Shown: positions 12,533 through 23,900 of the stretch, piece by piece
Numbering within the stretch: position 1 is the first letter of the stretch
Layout: each line of letters opens with the position of its first letter
Origin: Antrodiella citrinella
Lineage: Eukaryota; Basidiomycota; Agaricomycetes; Polyporales; Steccherinaceae
NCBI GenBank assembly: GCA_004802725.1
Contig: SGPM01000072.1
Span: 5,418-69,417, forward strand
Direction of reading: 5' to 3'
Length of the DNA stretch: 64,000 nucleotides
The notes under the pieces: model-generated
Databases searched by the model: none
What the model was told of the DNA's origin: nothing
The model's input: the letters and a program-made list of their open reading frames with translations, nothing else
Program-made: the position numbers and the translations under genes

Positions 12533-15500
12533 TCAGACGTCACTGCCTGTCTCGAGATCGTTGGACACTCTGGTAGCCACAGGGATAGTCTTGAGCGCAA
12601 ATGCTTCCCAATGCACCGCTTCGTTCTCGATCCTGGTCTCCTTGAGCTGACCCTCGTCCGCATCTCTCTTCTTCTGTGCCTCGTCCTCTTTGTCCACGTC
12701 CTTCCCTTTCCCTTTCCCTTCCTCCTTATCCTCCTCACCAATGTCCATCTCCCCCTCCTTGTTCTCTGTACCCTCCTCCAAATCTGCCTGGACAAATAAG
12801 GGCAGAAGCTCTTTCCAGACCTCGCGTGCTGCATCCAGCATTGCTGCGGACTGGTCCTCCGACACTCCTTTCGCTATCCTCTGTTTCAGATGCCAGTGAA
12901 ATCTCAACACAATCAAAACATCATTTCGCGAGAGTTGCTGCTGGTGCCAGGTGTCAACGGTGTATCTCACCATCACAGGTATACAGCTGTGCGGATGGGC
13001 ATCCGAATCGTGGAATCTGGTATGCCAAGGTGTGCAGGCAATGAGTAGTTTTGGCTCGGCTTCGCACGCTGACGAGGTGAACAGTAGATGCTGGATGAAC
13101 CCGGGCTCGTGTTCTTCGCATCGGAAGAGGATTTGTACCAGAGGCTTCCAAGCGTACCAACAATCAAGCCGTATCAAGTCCCAGTTGACAGTACCATCTG
13201 ATGCAGTTGCCAGGTTATCCGCAATGACCATGAGTTGCGGCGCATATAGGTGTCTGAAGTGTTTCGGCCATGACCCGCAAAGGCCAGCGACGACTTCCAG
13301 ATATGCCTGGGTGCTCCAAACGATATAGTTGTCTCCGTTATCGGGGACACGCATCTCCGGGGCACAAGATGAGAGTGCAACGCAAAACTTGTCGATACCG
13401 CCCATGCTTTTGACCAAGCACTCCAAGGACTCCAGATCTACTCCTGCCTCGGTGTTGCCACAAAGCTTACGGATGATCTTGAGCGCAGCGTATCGGAGGA
13501 CCGGGATTGTATGTGAGGCAAGAAAGGAAAGGGTCTCGTAGAACGACGAGTCGAGGCGAGGTGTGCCTGTAAGGATATCCGGGACCTCGCTCAGAATGAA
13601 CGAGAAACCGACCAGCTGGTCCTCGAGTCGCTCCACATCATCTTTGTCCAGCCTGAGCTCCGCATCATCTTTGTCTAGCTCCGCATCACGAACGTACGGC
13701 TTAGCCTTTAATATTTTCCATACGAGTTCGATAGCTTTGAGGAGGCCTGGAGCATCGTCCATGTTGAGATCGTGAATGGTAGAAGACACTACGTCACCGT
13801 TATCTTGTACTAGTCTAGTCTTGAGACGATCCTCGGGTGACCAAGTTCTGGGAAGTTCCTGAAACATCAAGGATGAACGCCATTCTTGGGAGCGTTGTGT
13901 GATGTGTCCTTCGAACTTGGAGCCCCGGCTCGTGATATGAGATGTGACAGAGCGTATGAGAGAGGACAGCGGTAGGGATATGTCACCTACCCCCTTGAAG
14001 ATTTCCTCGTAATCCGAGATGGCTGACTCCTCGTCAAAGTAGTGTGTACAGACGGCAGAATAAAAATCGAGGATCTTGCGCATGTCCATTATCGAATGTC
14101 CCAAGTCAAACTCCGGAAGATATTCTAACTGAAGGTGCGCCGACAACCTGAGCAACAAAGGGTGTGGCAACCTCTGTGAGTAGGCCTTATAATTCCACCA
14201 ATCAGACCATTTATACCTCGACGAAGGGATGTCTACTCTTTGGAAGCTGGCGACAGCATGGAATGAAGCAATGTCACTGAATGTTGTGTTGAGTACGGTT
14301 GCATGTGCATAGTGACAACCCTGTACGTGCCTTTTGTTATTGACAGCAAGACTACCCAACGAAACCCGACATCCCGCAAGCATCGAGCACGCAACACTAC
14401 AATTTGCGCGAGCTCTTGCGGTGAGTTGCCCGGAACGGAACCATTGCAACATCAATGTCACGAAGTAATGCTGCAACCAAGTTCGTGGGTCGTCCTCAGA
14501 TTCGATGTTGTAAATGAAGTACAACATGCGATGTGAGAACCAATCGATTACCGTGGACTGCGGAAGTGTCGGAGCGTCGGAGGGACCAGGAACGAGATCG
14601 AACCTATCGTCGTCGCCCATATCCTTGGGGAGAAACAGCACCGAAAGCACCTCGCATATGAACCTTGAGTCAGGATGGTCTTGAATGAGCTTAAGAGTCC
14701 TGCGTAACCAACCGAAGTCCGGGGGTTCGAGCATCGGCTCGGTCGTGCTGTACATGAGGTGTCCGTCAAGGTATATGCCGAGGAGAGCCTGGCCATACGC
14801 CGCAGCCCTCTCGTAGTTCGATGGAAGCAGCTCGTGAGCTCCAGAGGAGGAGGACTCCTGGGAGATGAAACAGCTACGAAACATCTTTTCCAGCTGTTGA
14901 ACGGCGGTGGGATCGAACTTGACTTGAGCCAAATTTACCTCAAGGGCCATACGGGCAGCAGCCACGAGAGCTTCTGGATCCGTCGACGTCTTCAAGAGCC
15001 ATTCTACGCAGGGGGCGTCCAACTGCAAACCGGTGTCGGACTTAATCACAACCGCTGTCTCCGGGTTTGCTGGTGTAGCGGTTGGTAGAGTTGGGGGTGA
15101 TTGTCGTTTAAGGAAGAGGTGTGAGACCACTTGGGAGATACGAGAGGTGAGACGCAGTAAGGACGGTAGCAAGCGGTCGCGAGCCGCCACGGTAAGGTCG
15201 GTGAGGGGTATGTGGTAAGGACAATCGGGGAACACCAGCGAGCACATGAGAAGGACACCATAGAGGAGGACGCCTACGACATTGACGGCGACAATGACAC
15301 CAGCTATGGCATGCTGTTGAGACCACATGTACGCCGACAGTGCGATGCCGAAGAGAAGGAGGGATCCTTGAAGTAGTAGCGGGATGCATGCCAGAACCAT
15401 GTCAAATCTCCATGCTCGCATCGCGATGAGCTTACTCTGACGGTCAATGCACCTGTCCTCGATAGAGCCGCTGTCGCCGACGCGGGCATAGTGACCGACC

Positions 15501-16403
15501 CACTCCTTGCCCAGCATCGCTGCAAGCGCGGCAAACAGACTCGCTCCCAAGCTAGCGTAGAGCAAGCTCTGGACCCAGATGGTCGTGCTGTCGGGACCGG
15601 TGAACTGCGGGAGCACGAGATCCTGTCCAGCAAACGCGGTGCTGTTCAAGGAACGTACGACCATCATGAGAAGGGCTTGTGTAGTGGCATTAGGATCGGC
15701 TGCCAGATTGGATTGGAGCGCGGTGACGAACGTCGCACTCACGGCAGAGAACAGACCGGCCTATGAGAAATGGTTGACTAAGACTGGGATGATTTGACAG
15801 AATCAACTGAACACTTGCGAAAATGAGTGAGATGTCCAGTTCGTCTCCATATTTTTTGATGAAGTCGGCATGAAATTCCTCGGATTCGGTCTTGAAGAGC
15901 TTCCAAAACCGAGAACGGACGTCTTGGTCGGGACGTACGATGGTCGACTGCTTCAAGATCGTGAGGATCTCTTTAACAACCTTGGCGGCAGACGGCGGGT
16001 TCGGGCATTCGGGCGTTCCCCGAGGTGCTTCATTGTGCTTCGACGGTGCGGGATCAGCCTGAGGGCTATCGGCGGGGCCCTTCGCGGCGCATTCATCGGC
16101 GACGGCTTTCCTGACCATTCTCTGTAGCACCTCAAGAACGACCGCACTGCAACAGAGCGACAGCAGTGAGCTTCACACAGCTTTATTCTGATGATAATGA
16201 ATGTGTTACTCCATATCTACCGTAGGTGCGGCCTTAGGTTTGTTGCATTCTGCTGCCTCTTGACTGTCGTCTTTCTCATATCTGGTGATGAACGGTGGTG
16301 TCGTAAGTCAAATTGAACGGAATACGAGAGAGTCGAACACGTACGTGGGCTCATTTTCGCGATCCATTTCTGCCTCTGTCTGCACCTCTGGCGTCTCCGA
16401 CAT
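12533..16403 (-). CDS. DUF6535-domain multi-pass membrane protein
   Basis: Large membrane protein of a family expanded in Agaricomycetes; function unknown. Start at 16403 (MSETPEVQTEAEM), two short exons, an exon 15819-16146 with RSRFWKLFKTESEEFH, then a 3.2-kb exon to the stop at 12533; roughly 1,220 residues. The DUF6535 core has four predicted helices: ISLIFAGLFSAVSATFVTAL, WVQSLLYASLGASLFAALAA, VLACIPLLLQGSLLLFGIAL and GVIVAVNVVGVLLYGVLLMC. It is followed by the family signature DCPYHIPLTDL and a long helical, HEAT-like C-terminal region. The last 90 residues are a Lys/Glu-rich low-complexity tail encoded by CTTTCC repeats near 12700. The intron between LIF and AGLF has a GC donor. A truncated paralogue lies directly upstream on the same strand. 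Confidence 0.88.
15761..15818 (-). other. GC-AG intron in the DUF6535 gene
   Basis: Reading on the minus strand, the exon ends CTCATTTTC, the intron begins GCAAGT and ends CATAG, and the next exon begins GCCGGTCTG. Only this junction keeps the frame (LIF/AGLF). The paralogue at 17469-19319 has the same intron position with an ordinary GTGAGT donor, which confirms the assignment. Confidence 0.85.
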
Positions 16404-16730
16404 AATACGAGCCTGACTGTCGGGTAGGAGTGCTTGAGTAGGCACCAATAAGCCCTGTGAGTGCGTAGCTGGTGAGACGGACCAAGTTCTCAGTCGTCTA
16501 GTCTGGAACCGAGCGTTCACTGGCACGCCACAACGCGCACAACGCGGCGTGCCCCAGATGACACGCTTCCATGCAAGCAGCATCTTGGTTCTCACAGACA
16601 CAGACGCTGCAAAATGATGCCGTCAATCTCAGGAACATAGGCCTGGTCATTCATGTAGATTATCAGCATATTGATAGGTTAGATGTCATGGCCGGTGAGT
16701 CTGAGGATACTGGTAAGTACACGTCAAATA

Positions 16731-16874
16731 CTATATCTCACGGTATCTTCGGAACCACCACAAGTTGGTAAAATGGGCTCCTAAGCCAATGAGGAGCCAG
16801 GATTCTCGATCAGCGCTTGAATTTTGGCTGGGGATCCGAACTTCTGGTGGTTACGAAGATACGATGGGATATAG
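16731..16874 (+). mobile_element. 144-bp TA-flanked MITE, copy 1
   Basis: The element lies between TA dinucleotides (16729-16730 and 16875-16876), as expected of a Tc1/mariner-type target duplication. Its ends form imperfect terminal inverted repeats of about 31 bp, starting CTATATCTCACGG at the left and CTATATCCCATCG at the right (reverse complement). An internal hairpin is GGCTCCT...AGGAGCC. It has no coding capacity. Confidence 0.85.
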
Positions 16875-17224
16875 TATCCAATGTAAATTACAAACATCCA
16901 ATGAAGACGAGACGCAGTCGCAGTCCATAAACACCATTCGTCGTCAATGATGACACGAAAGTAGACATCGCATAACCGCAGATACACGGAAAAGTAGTCG
17001 GTAGTCACCATACTAAGAACTGTCGTCCGGGAAGAGCAAAGACGCAGCGTAGTGGCTTGAAGGACGACCCAGTGGAGCAAAGCACACGTTGGAGACAACA
17101 CTACTTCCACAATAAGAAGTCATCTTGTGCAGTACCTTCCGGAGGTACGACTCTGAAGTTAGGAATCGCGACGGTTCCATTTTGAGAATAGAGGTACTTG
17201 CTATTGTGAATATAAGAACACGTA

Positions 17225-17368
17225 CTATATCCCATCGTATCTTCGTAACCACCAGAAGTTCGGATCCCCAGCCAAAATTCAAGTGCTGATCGAGAATCCT
17301 GGCTCCTCATTGGCTTAGGAGCCCATTTTACCAACTTGTGGTGGTTCCGAAGATACCGTGAGATATAG
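17225..17368 (-). mobile_element. 144-bp TA-flanked MITE, copy 2 (inverted)
   Basis: Reverse complement of the copy at 16731-16874 with a single mismatch over 144 bp (CAGCGC versus CAGCAC). It is again bounded by TA (17223-17224 and 17369-17370). Together the copies make a large inverted repeat around about 350 bp of unique sequence. Confidence 0.85.
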
Positions 17369-17468
17369 TACGCCGTATTAGAAGATACCTTAGTTGACGG
17401 GGACGGTGAGGATCTTGATCAAAGGGAATCGTTCTGAGTCGTGATGAATTAAGTATGAGAGTGTTGCT

Positions 17469-19319
17469 CTACGGTCGGATATCTGGAAGGTCTTCTGCCG
17501 CGTTCGGAAGCGTCACATCCTCGTTGTTGCTTAACACGAGCGCTTCAGGGTCTGTCGATGTCTTCAAGAGCCATGCCACGCACGGAGCGTCCAGTTGTGA
17601 TTCGGCTTTGACTGCAGCAGCAGATGTTGAGACCGGTGTTGTTGAGGCGAGGAGAGGGTTTTCATTCGAGTCCCCAGACGTCCTTATCGCAGTGCATGGA
17701 AGAATCTCCGTGCACCGACTCGTGGCCAATCGCGACAGCCATGTTTGTATACTACCGACCAGTGCATAAGTCCACCGCTTCAGCAGTGAAGTGCTCTGCT
17801 GGACCACTTGCGATATACGAGAGAACATCGGTCGCAAACGATTTTTGGCCGCACGGGATAGTGGCCGTAAATGATCTTTGGTCGCATGGGATAGTGGCTG
17901 TAAACGATCCTCGACCACACGGTATAGCGGGAGCAAACGCTCACGAGCCGCCAGAATGAGATCTGTTAGAGGAATGTGATAAGGGCAGTCTGCGAACAGC
18001 AGTGAGCTCAGGAGGAGGATTCCATAAACGATGACACCAATGACATTGATTGCTATGATGACGCCTGCAACTGTATGCTGCTGGGACCACATGTACGCCG
18101 ATAATGCGATACCGAACAGGAGGAGCGACGCTTGCAGGAGAAGAGGGATGCAGGCTAGGGCCATATCGAATTTCCACGTTCGCATAGCGATGAGCTTGCG
18201 CTGACGATCGATGCACCGATCCTCGATAGTACCGCTCTCGCCGACGCGGGCGTAGTGGCTGACCCACTCTTTGCCCAGCACTGCTGTCAGCGCGGCAAAG
18301 AGACTCGCTCCTAGACTGGCGTACAGCAGGCTCTGGACCCAGATGGTCGTGTGATCGGGACCGGTGAAGGTCGGGAGTATGAGGTCCTGCCCAGCAAACG
18401 CAGTGCTGTTCAGAGAATGCACGACCATCATGAGCAGGACTTGAGTAGTGGCGTTGGGATCGGCCGCCAGATTAGACTGCAGCGCCGTGGCAAATGTTGC
18501 GCTCACGGCAGAGAACAGACCGGCCTGTATTGCATCAATACTCCTCATTCAGGGTAACAACTAGACATGACTCACAAATATAAGCGATATATCCAATTCG
18601 CCACCGCATTTTTCGACAATATCCTTGTGAAACTCCTCGGACTCCGTCTTGAAGAGCTTCCAAAACCGAGAGCGGACGTCTTGCTCAGGACGGATGATGC
18701 TCGACTTCTGCAACGTGTTCAAGATTTGTTTCGTAAGCTCGACAGTAGAGGTGCAGAGCGGCACAGCTTTTGCATCCGAAGAATCCTGGACTATATCGGG
18801 AGATGTCTTAGTCTTGGGGACACCCTCCGAGTCTGATGCAGCTCCAGATGATTGAGCTCCACTGTCGTTGGCAGCAACTTCGCCATTTTTGAAGAACGGA
18901 ACCTCCAAATCCTGCGAATCCTGGACGGCTACGGAAGACATTTTCGTCTGAGGATCACCACTTGGTGCAGCATCAGACTATCGAGTACCAGACACTTGTG
19001 CAGCGACCTCTTCAGTAGCTTTCTTCAACATCTTCGCGAGCACCTGAAACACGAGAGGCCTAGGTAGGAGGATGTATTGAATCAGTTTCGTATACAGCTA
19101 TCAGTTGAAGATCCAAATAGACTGACTCGAGGTCTTCTACCGTGGGCACAACCTTAGGTTTCGTGCTTTCCGTGACATCTTGACCCTCGTTGTCGTTGTT
19201 TCTACGCAGTGCAAATAAGTAAGGTAAGAACCTGATGCGGATTATAGTACACACCCTATACGTTCGTTTTTGACTGGACGATCAGACGACCTCTCTGTCT
19301 GTTCGTCGACGTCTCTCAT
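17469..19319 (-). pseudogene. Truncated DUF6535 paralogue with in-frame stop
   Basis: Tandem partial copy of the DUF6535 gene downstream on the window. The putative start at 19319 (MRDVDEQTERSSD) and the following exons align with the intact copy: KPKVVPTVEDLE, then VLAKMLKKATEEVAAQ. An in-frame TAG at 18978-18980 then interrupts the exon that continues to RSRFWKLFKTESEEFH. The four-helix core is well preserved (WVQSLLYASLGASLFAAL, GIALSAYMWSQQH, DCPYHIPLTDL). The reading ends at 17469, shortly after WLLKTSTDPEALV, where the intact copy continues for about 800 more residues. A shorter product could start at the ATG at 18941, after the stop, and would still carry the membrane domain. A pseudogene or a recently truncated membrane protein are both possible. 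Confidence 0.75.
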
Positions 19320-19811
19320 GTGTCGCTCCTGGGGGCTACCACGTCGAACAATGAGCCTGGGGTCATTATGTAAAGTAATGCAAGTATTTCTACACTCGCC
19401 GAGTTGGTGTGGACGTTCCAAGGGCTTCTTCGGGGTTGTCATTGGTGTTGCTGGTGCTTGCTGTCGGCGCTGTCGACATCGCGACGAGAGTAGTCTCCCC
19501 TAGGTAGACCAACTATTGACCGAGAGACGAGTCGCGGGTCACTCAGCAAGGTCTGCTTCATCTGGCAGGCCCCAAACCGTAGTAGTAGTACGATAGTAGA
19601 ACAAAAGTCTTCAACAATGTGATAGCCCGGGCCGCAAGCCGTTGCCCGCCGTAGTGCCGTGAGCCGGCATTCGAATGCACAGCGCCTACGGCCTCGTTCT
19701 CCCAATCGTCCGAGTCCAAGGGACGTCTATCCTTTACTTACATACCACCCATCTCATTCACATTCTTACTCTGCCTCTCTTCGTCGTCGATCTTCAGCTC
19801 TACTTGCAATT

Positions 19812-20801
19812 ATGGCATCTGTGCCTACGCCCCATCGAACCCCTCTTCGACGTCTTTCACAAGGATCACTATCCCGCCTTTCTCGCTCAGGAGCGTATCC
19901 GGACGCGCCACATGGGCTGGGATTCATGGAGCCTGCTCTTGGAGAGCTGGTAGACGAGGCGGAAGCGTTGCAGGTCAACGTCGAGGGACTCAAAACGTTG
20001 AGCAACGCTTTGTCCACTTTCAACGAGAGCTTCGCAAGCTGGCTCTACGTGATGAACATGAACGCGTTGACGACCGACTGGCCCCAAGCACCCACCGACG
20101 CGAGTTTTTTGTTGGCGAAAAGGCGAGCCGGTACGATCCATTGCCGTATGACGCGTCAGCTTTCGGACTGATGACGGTGGCTCGTACAGAGGCAGACGCT
20201 ATTGCCGCCTTGGAAGCACTGCAGGCTGCTCAGAAGTCACCTACACCCGAACCTATCCCTGATCACACGGCGGCCTCAGACATCGAGCAGGATACCACAT
20301 TTGCAGCCAACACCACTGCCACCACGACGGCGTCGTCCAACCCTGCGCCAACGAAAGGCATCTTGAAGAAGAAGACCACCGGGAAACCGCCAAAATTGAC
20401 CGCGAAGGAGAAGAGAGAGCGGGGTTTGGCGATAGACAAGATAGTGTCTGCGTTGCCGTTGGAGTTCAGAGGCAACGATCCGAATCTGAGGAGGAACATT
20501 GAGCAAATTATAGAGACTTTTATGGATAAGCCAGGGAAAGGGATTGGAAGTGCGTGTGGATCATCACTTTCACTCTAATGTGTTATTGACTGCGTTTGCT
20601 TTCTGACAGTTCTTGAACTCGTCAAACCTCCAGATCTCAATCAAGCACGCGTTAATAAGTGTCTCATTGCCCTCGTGAACAGGAAGGTCGTACGGAAGGA
20701 GAACAGTACAGTACGTGGTGAATTGACCCCTCTTTGGCTTGCACGTTCTCATGTTCCTGCAGGGCTCTGTATTGTATCATTGGCAAGGCCTGCCTGAGTA
20801 A
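19812..20801 (+). CDS. DAM1: DASH complex subunit Dam1
   Basis: Outer-kinetochore subunit of the DASH/Dam1 ring that couples chromosomes to spindle microtubules. Introns 20131-20189, 20550-20609 and 20711-20762 leave 272 residues in frame. The conserved Dam1 core lies at residues 35-105: FMEPALGELVDEAEALQVN, LSNALSTFNESFASWLY, then MNMNALTTDWPQAPTDASF. A linker rich in Thr/Ala follows. The last third is a basic, structured-looking segment: TAKEKRERGLAIDKIVSAL, DPNLRRNIEQIIETFMDK, KPPDLNQARVNKCLIALVNR and a final VLYHWQGLPE. That tail reads like a small winged-helix or helix-turn-helix module and is not part of the yeast Dam1 core. The gene converges on condensin subunit 3, 183 bp away. Confidence 0.88.
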
Positions 20802-20984
20802 AGCAGCACATCATCACTCTGTATCGATAGCTTTATATGTAAGTGCATCACTGCGTGTGCCATAACCCTTCTAATTGTTACAACAGTAGTCCTTTCGCTG
20901 TACGACGAAAACAGTTACCCATACATATACCCATAATACGACAGCAATACGAAAACCAAAATCAAGTTACAAACAAACCATTTA

Positions 20985-23900
20985 TCAAGGTTCCGAAGAA
21001 GAGTCGAAATCTGGTACAGCAGGTCGACGCGAGGATGCTGACTTTGCCTTGGCAAGCTTCGCGGCTGGTCGTTTCTTGGGGTGGACTGGCACAGGCTCGT
21101 CTGACTCGTCGTCGTCAGATGGTAGATCGGACGCTTCTTGGTCTTGAACGTCTTCCTCTTCTACTTCCTCCTCCTCATCCTCGTCCTCATCCGCTTGCGG
21201 CGCGCTCTCCGTCCGACGTTGAACATTGCCTTTCTGAACAGGAACGAAGCTATTCGTTGCGTCCAAGAAAGGGTCTGCGGGTACTCCATTGCCTGTGCGT
21301 GGTTTCCTGGCACGATGACTATGAGTTTCGCCTCTCGCATACACTTCGCTAGCACACACCTTGGACTCTGCGCAGTGTGCACGCGTTTATGCACCGGCGA
21401 CAGCATCGTTGGACTCTTGATCGGGCTGCGTACACGTCTGAAGGAGTGTCAGTCCACATTCTGTGACACCAGTCGACGAGAGGGAACTCACTTGGACGGC
21501 TGTCGCTTTCTCCTCGGGGTTGAGGGTGGTGACTCTAGCGGTGCTGACGATCTAGCGCTGTGGAGACGCAGATTAAACACGTAGTCATTCGCAAGCAAAC
21601 ACGCAGAACCTACTCATCTGGTACGGGCGGTGGCGGAGCTCTCTTCTTCTGGTGAGAAGGCGACGGCGTCGGTGACCGTGATGTAAGTGCAGACCTCGAC
21701 CGCACACTGTCGTCGTCTTGATCTTCTTCACTCTGGTCCTCTTCTGGTCTTCTCCGATGTCCGCGTTTCGGAGGTAGGACCTCTGATTCTAGTTCCTCCT
21801 CTTCCTCTTCCTCTTCCTCTTCCTCCACCTCTTGATCGTTCGAAACGAGCTCATCAGCTCCACGACCGCCTTCTTCGTCTCCTTCTGGAACATCGATACC
21901 CACGACCTCACAAACCTCCTTGTATTCTTCACTTGTCGCGTATGTACCCACATCGGCTTTGACGCGCTCCAGTTCCCTCCCGAACTGTTTCTTGAACCTA
22001 GCCTTGAACCGCACCAGGAGCTTCGCAGTTGCAGTGTCCTCAACGTCCTAGAAGATCCACGTTGATGGATGAGACGGTGATTGGTTGAAGGTAGCGGGTC
22101 GGCGTACCTCGTTCAAGTGCTCGAGAAGTGTACCGAGACACAACAACCCCAGCGGTTCCGGCGAGTCCGGAATGTACAGCTTGACGAGCAATTGACAGAA
22201 CACTTTGATATCGTTGTCTGTTCCAATTCGCTTGAGTGCCCTGGTGATAGAAGAGGAGTGTGACTGCGTACCAGAGCGTTCTTTATCAAAAAGCGCCTTG
22301 ACGAGCTCGATTGCTAAATCAACATGAACGTCGTTCACAACGGTCTCAGGATTCTCACTATATCATTTGAGCAGTCAACATCAACTCCAGGAAGCATATC
22401 AGACGATGGCTTACGTGGGAGCGGCTTTCAGTGGGTTGGTCCAATCGACGAATAGGTTGCCAAACTGAAGAGGCGTTATCATCTCTTGATCTGCGTCTAG
22501 CTCCTCGAAGACTTTAGACACTAATTCAAACGCAGTGAGGAATATCTAATGAGACATTAGACGGGCGGTATGGTGCGAACGGGAAGCTGAGAGCTTACTG
22601 AGCGCATCCGCATCTGGTTGGACGGTAAGGAATAGCAGTAAACAGGCAGAAAGTATGCAAGGCATTGCCGTAGTTCTTCGTTCTCGGACGTCACTGGGGA
22701 CACATAAGCCAACACGAGACTTGCCAGTACCTGATTAGAGTGCAGGAGTGTCAAATTTATCGAGTAGAATAAAAACAGAATCTGACGTACGCGTTCGTCA
22801 GTGATCAACCCGTTAATCATGAGCTTAGATATGCCAATACACAACAACGCTTGGACCGCATGAGACTCTTCAACTTCCAAAGTTTGTAGAAGGAAAGTGA
22901 CAATACGATCTGCCTGGTTATCCGGAGCACACTGTTAGTTAGTATGGTCATGCATGACTGGAGGATGCTACGCACGACATCTTCGTTTCTTCTTAGCAAT
23001 TCCTCTTCGTATACCATCAGAATATCAAATATCACTTGCAACACCTTCACCTTCAACTCTTCCGACGCGGTTTGCACTTGGTTCAAGAAGAGTTGGAAGG
23101 ATGACATGGCCATGTTCTGTAACGTCGTGTGAGAATTTGCATCGCGAGTGCGAAAAGGTACCTCACCTTGGCGATCAAGCAGCACAACCCCAAACTGATG
23201 AGTCCCCTTTCCCTCAGTAGTAACTCGCGTCGCTTCACAGCCGGAATGATGAGGTCCGTGAGGACCCCCTCCAAAGTTGAGTTCTCGTCAAAACTCTGTT
23301 GAGGGCTGGACTCAGTACAATCCTGGGATGTGCATAATGAAGCGTACCCCGTTGACATGCTTCAGAGATGCAATACAAAGCGCAAGACATCGGGCATCAA
23401 TAGTATCTGCTTGCGCACGCTCTTCGGGCGACATCTCCTGAGGCTGTTTCTGTCTCCTCATGATCCTGCTTTCGTTGATACTTTGACTAGTGTCCTGAGA
23501 TTGTGAGGCATCCATACTCTCTTCCGCTGGACGCTGATCCCGGAGTCAGACTTACAGACTAGCCCGAGTGCATTGTATCACGTACGGAATGGTTTTGGTC
23601 ATGAAAGTCGGCGCCGTCCTCGGTTGCAGAATCGCGCAGCTCGTTGATGATCTCTACGACGATGCGGATAATCTCGCGTTCGGATGGCGTAGTCTCCTTC
23701 AGCACGTCAAGGCAGCTGTCCAAGAGATGTTCTGGCAGAAGCTCGTGCGCAAGTATATCACCTATATCACAGCATCAGCTTGAAATGACTGACATTTGCA
23801 AAAGAGACACTGACGGACGACTTGGAAAACCTTTCGCCTGCCTATCTCGTCGGTATAGTCTAACTTGGCTGCGATCTTCAGAACTTCACTCAAGATGAAT

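Noticed and set aside
12700..12730. CTTTCC tandem repeat
   Set aside because: Part of the coding sequence for the Lys/Glu/Gly tail of the DUF6535 protein, not an independent repeat element.
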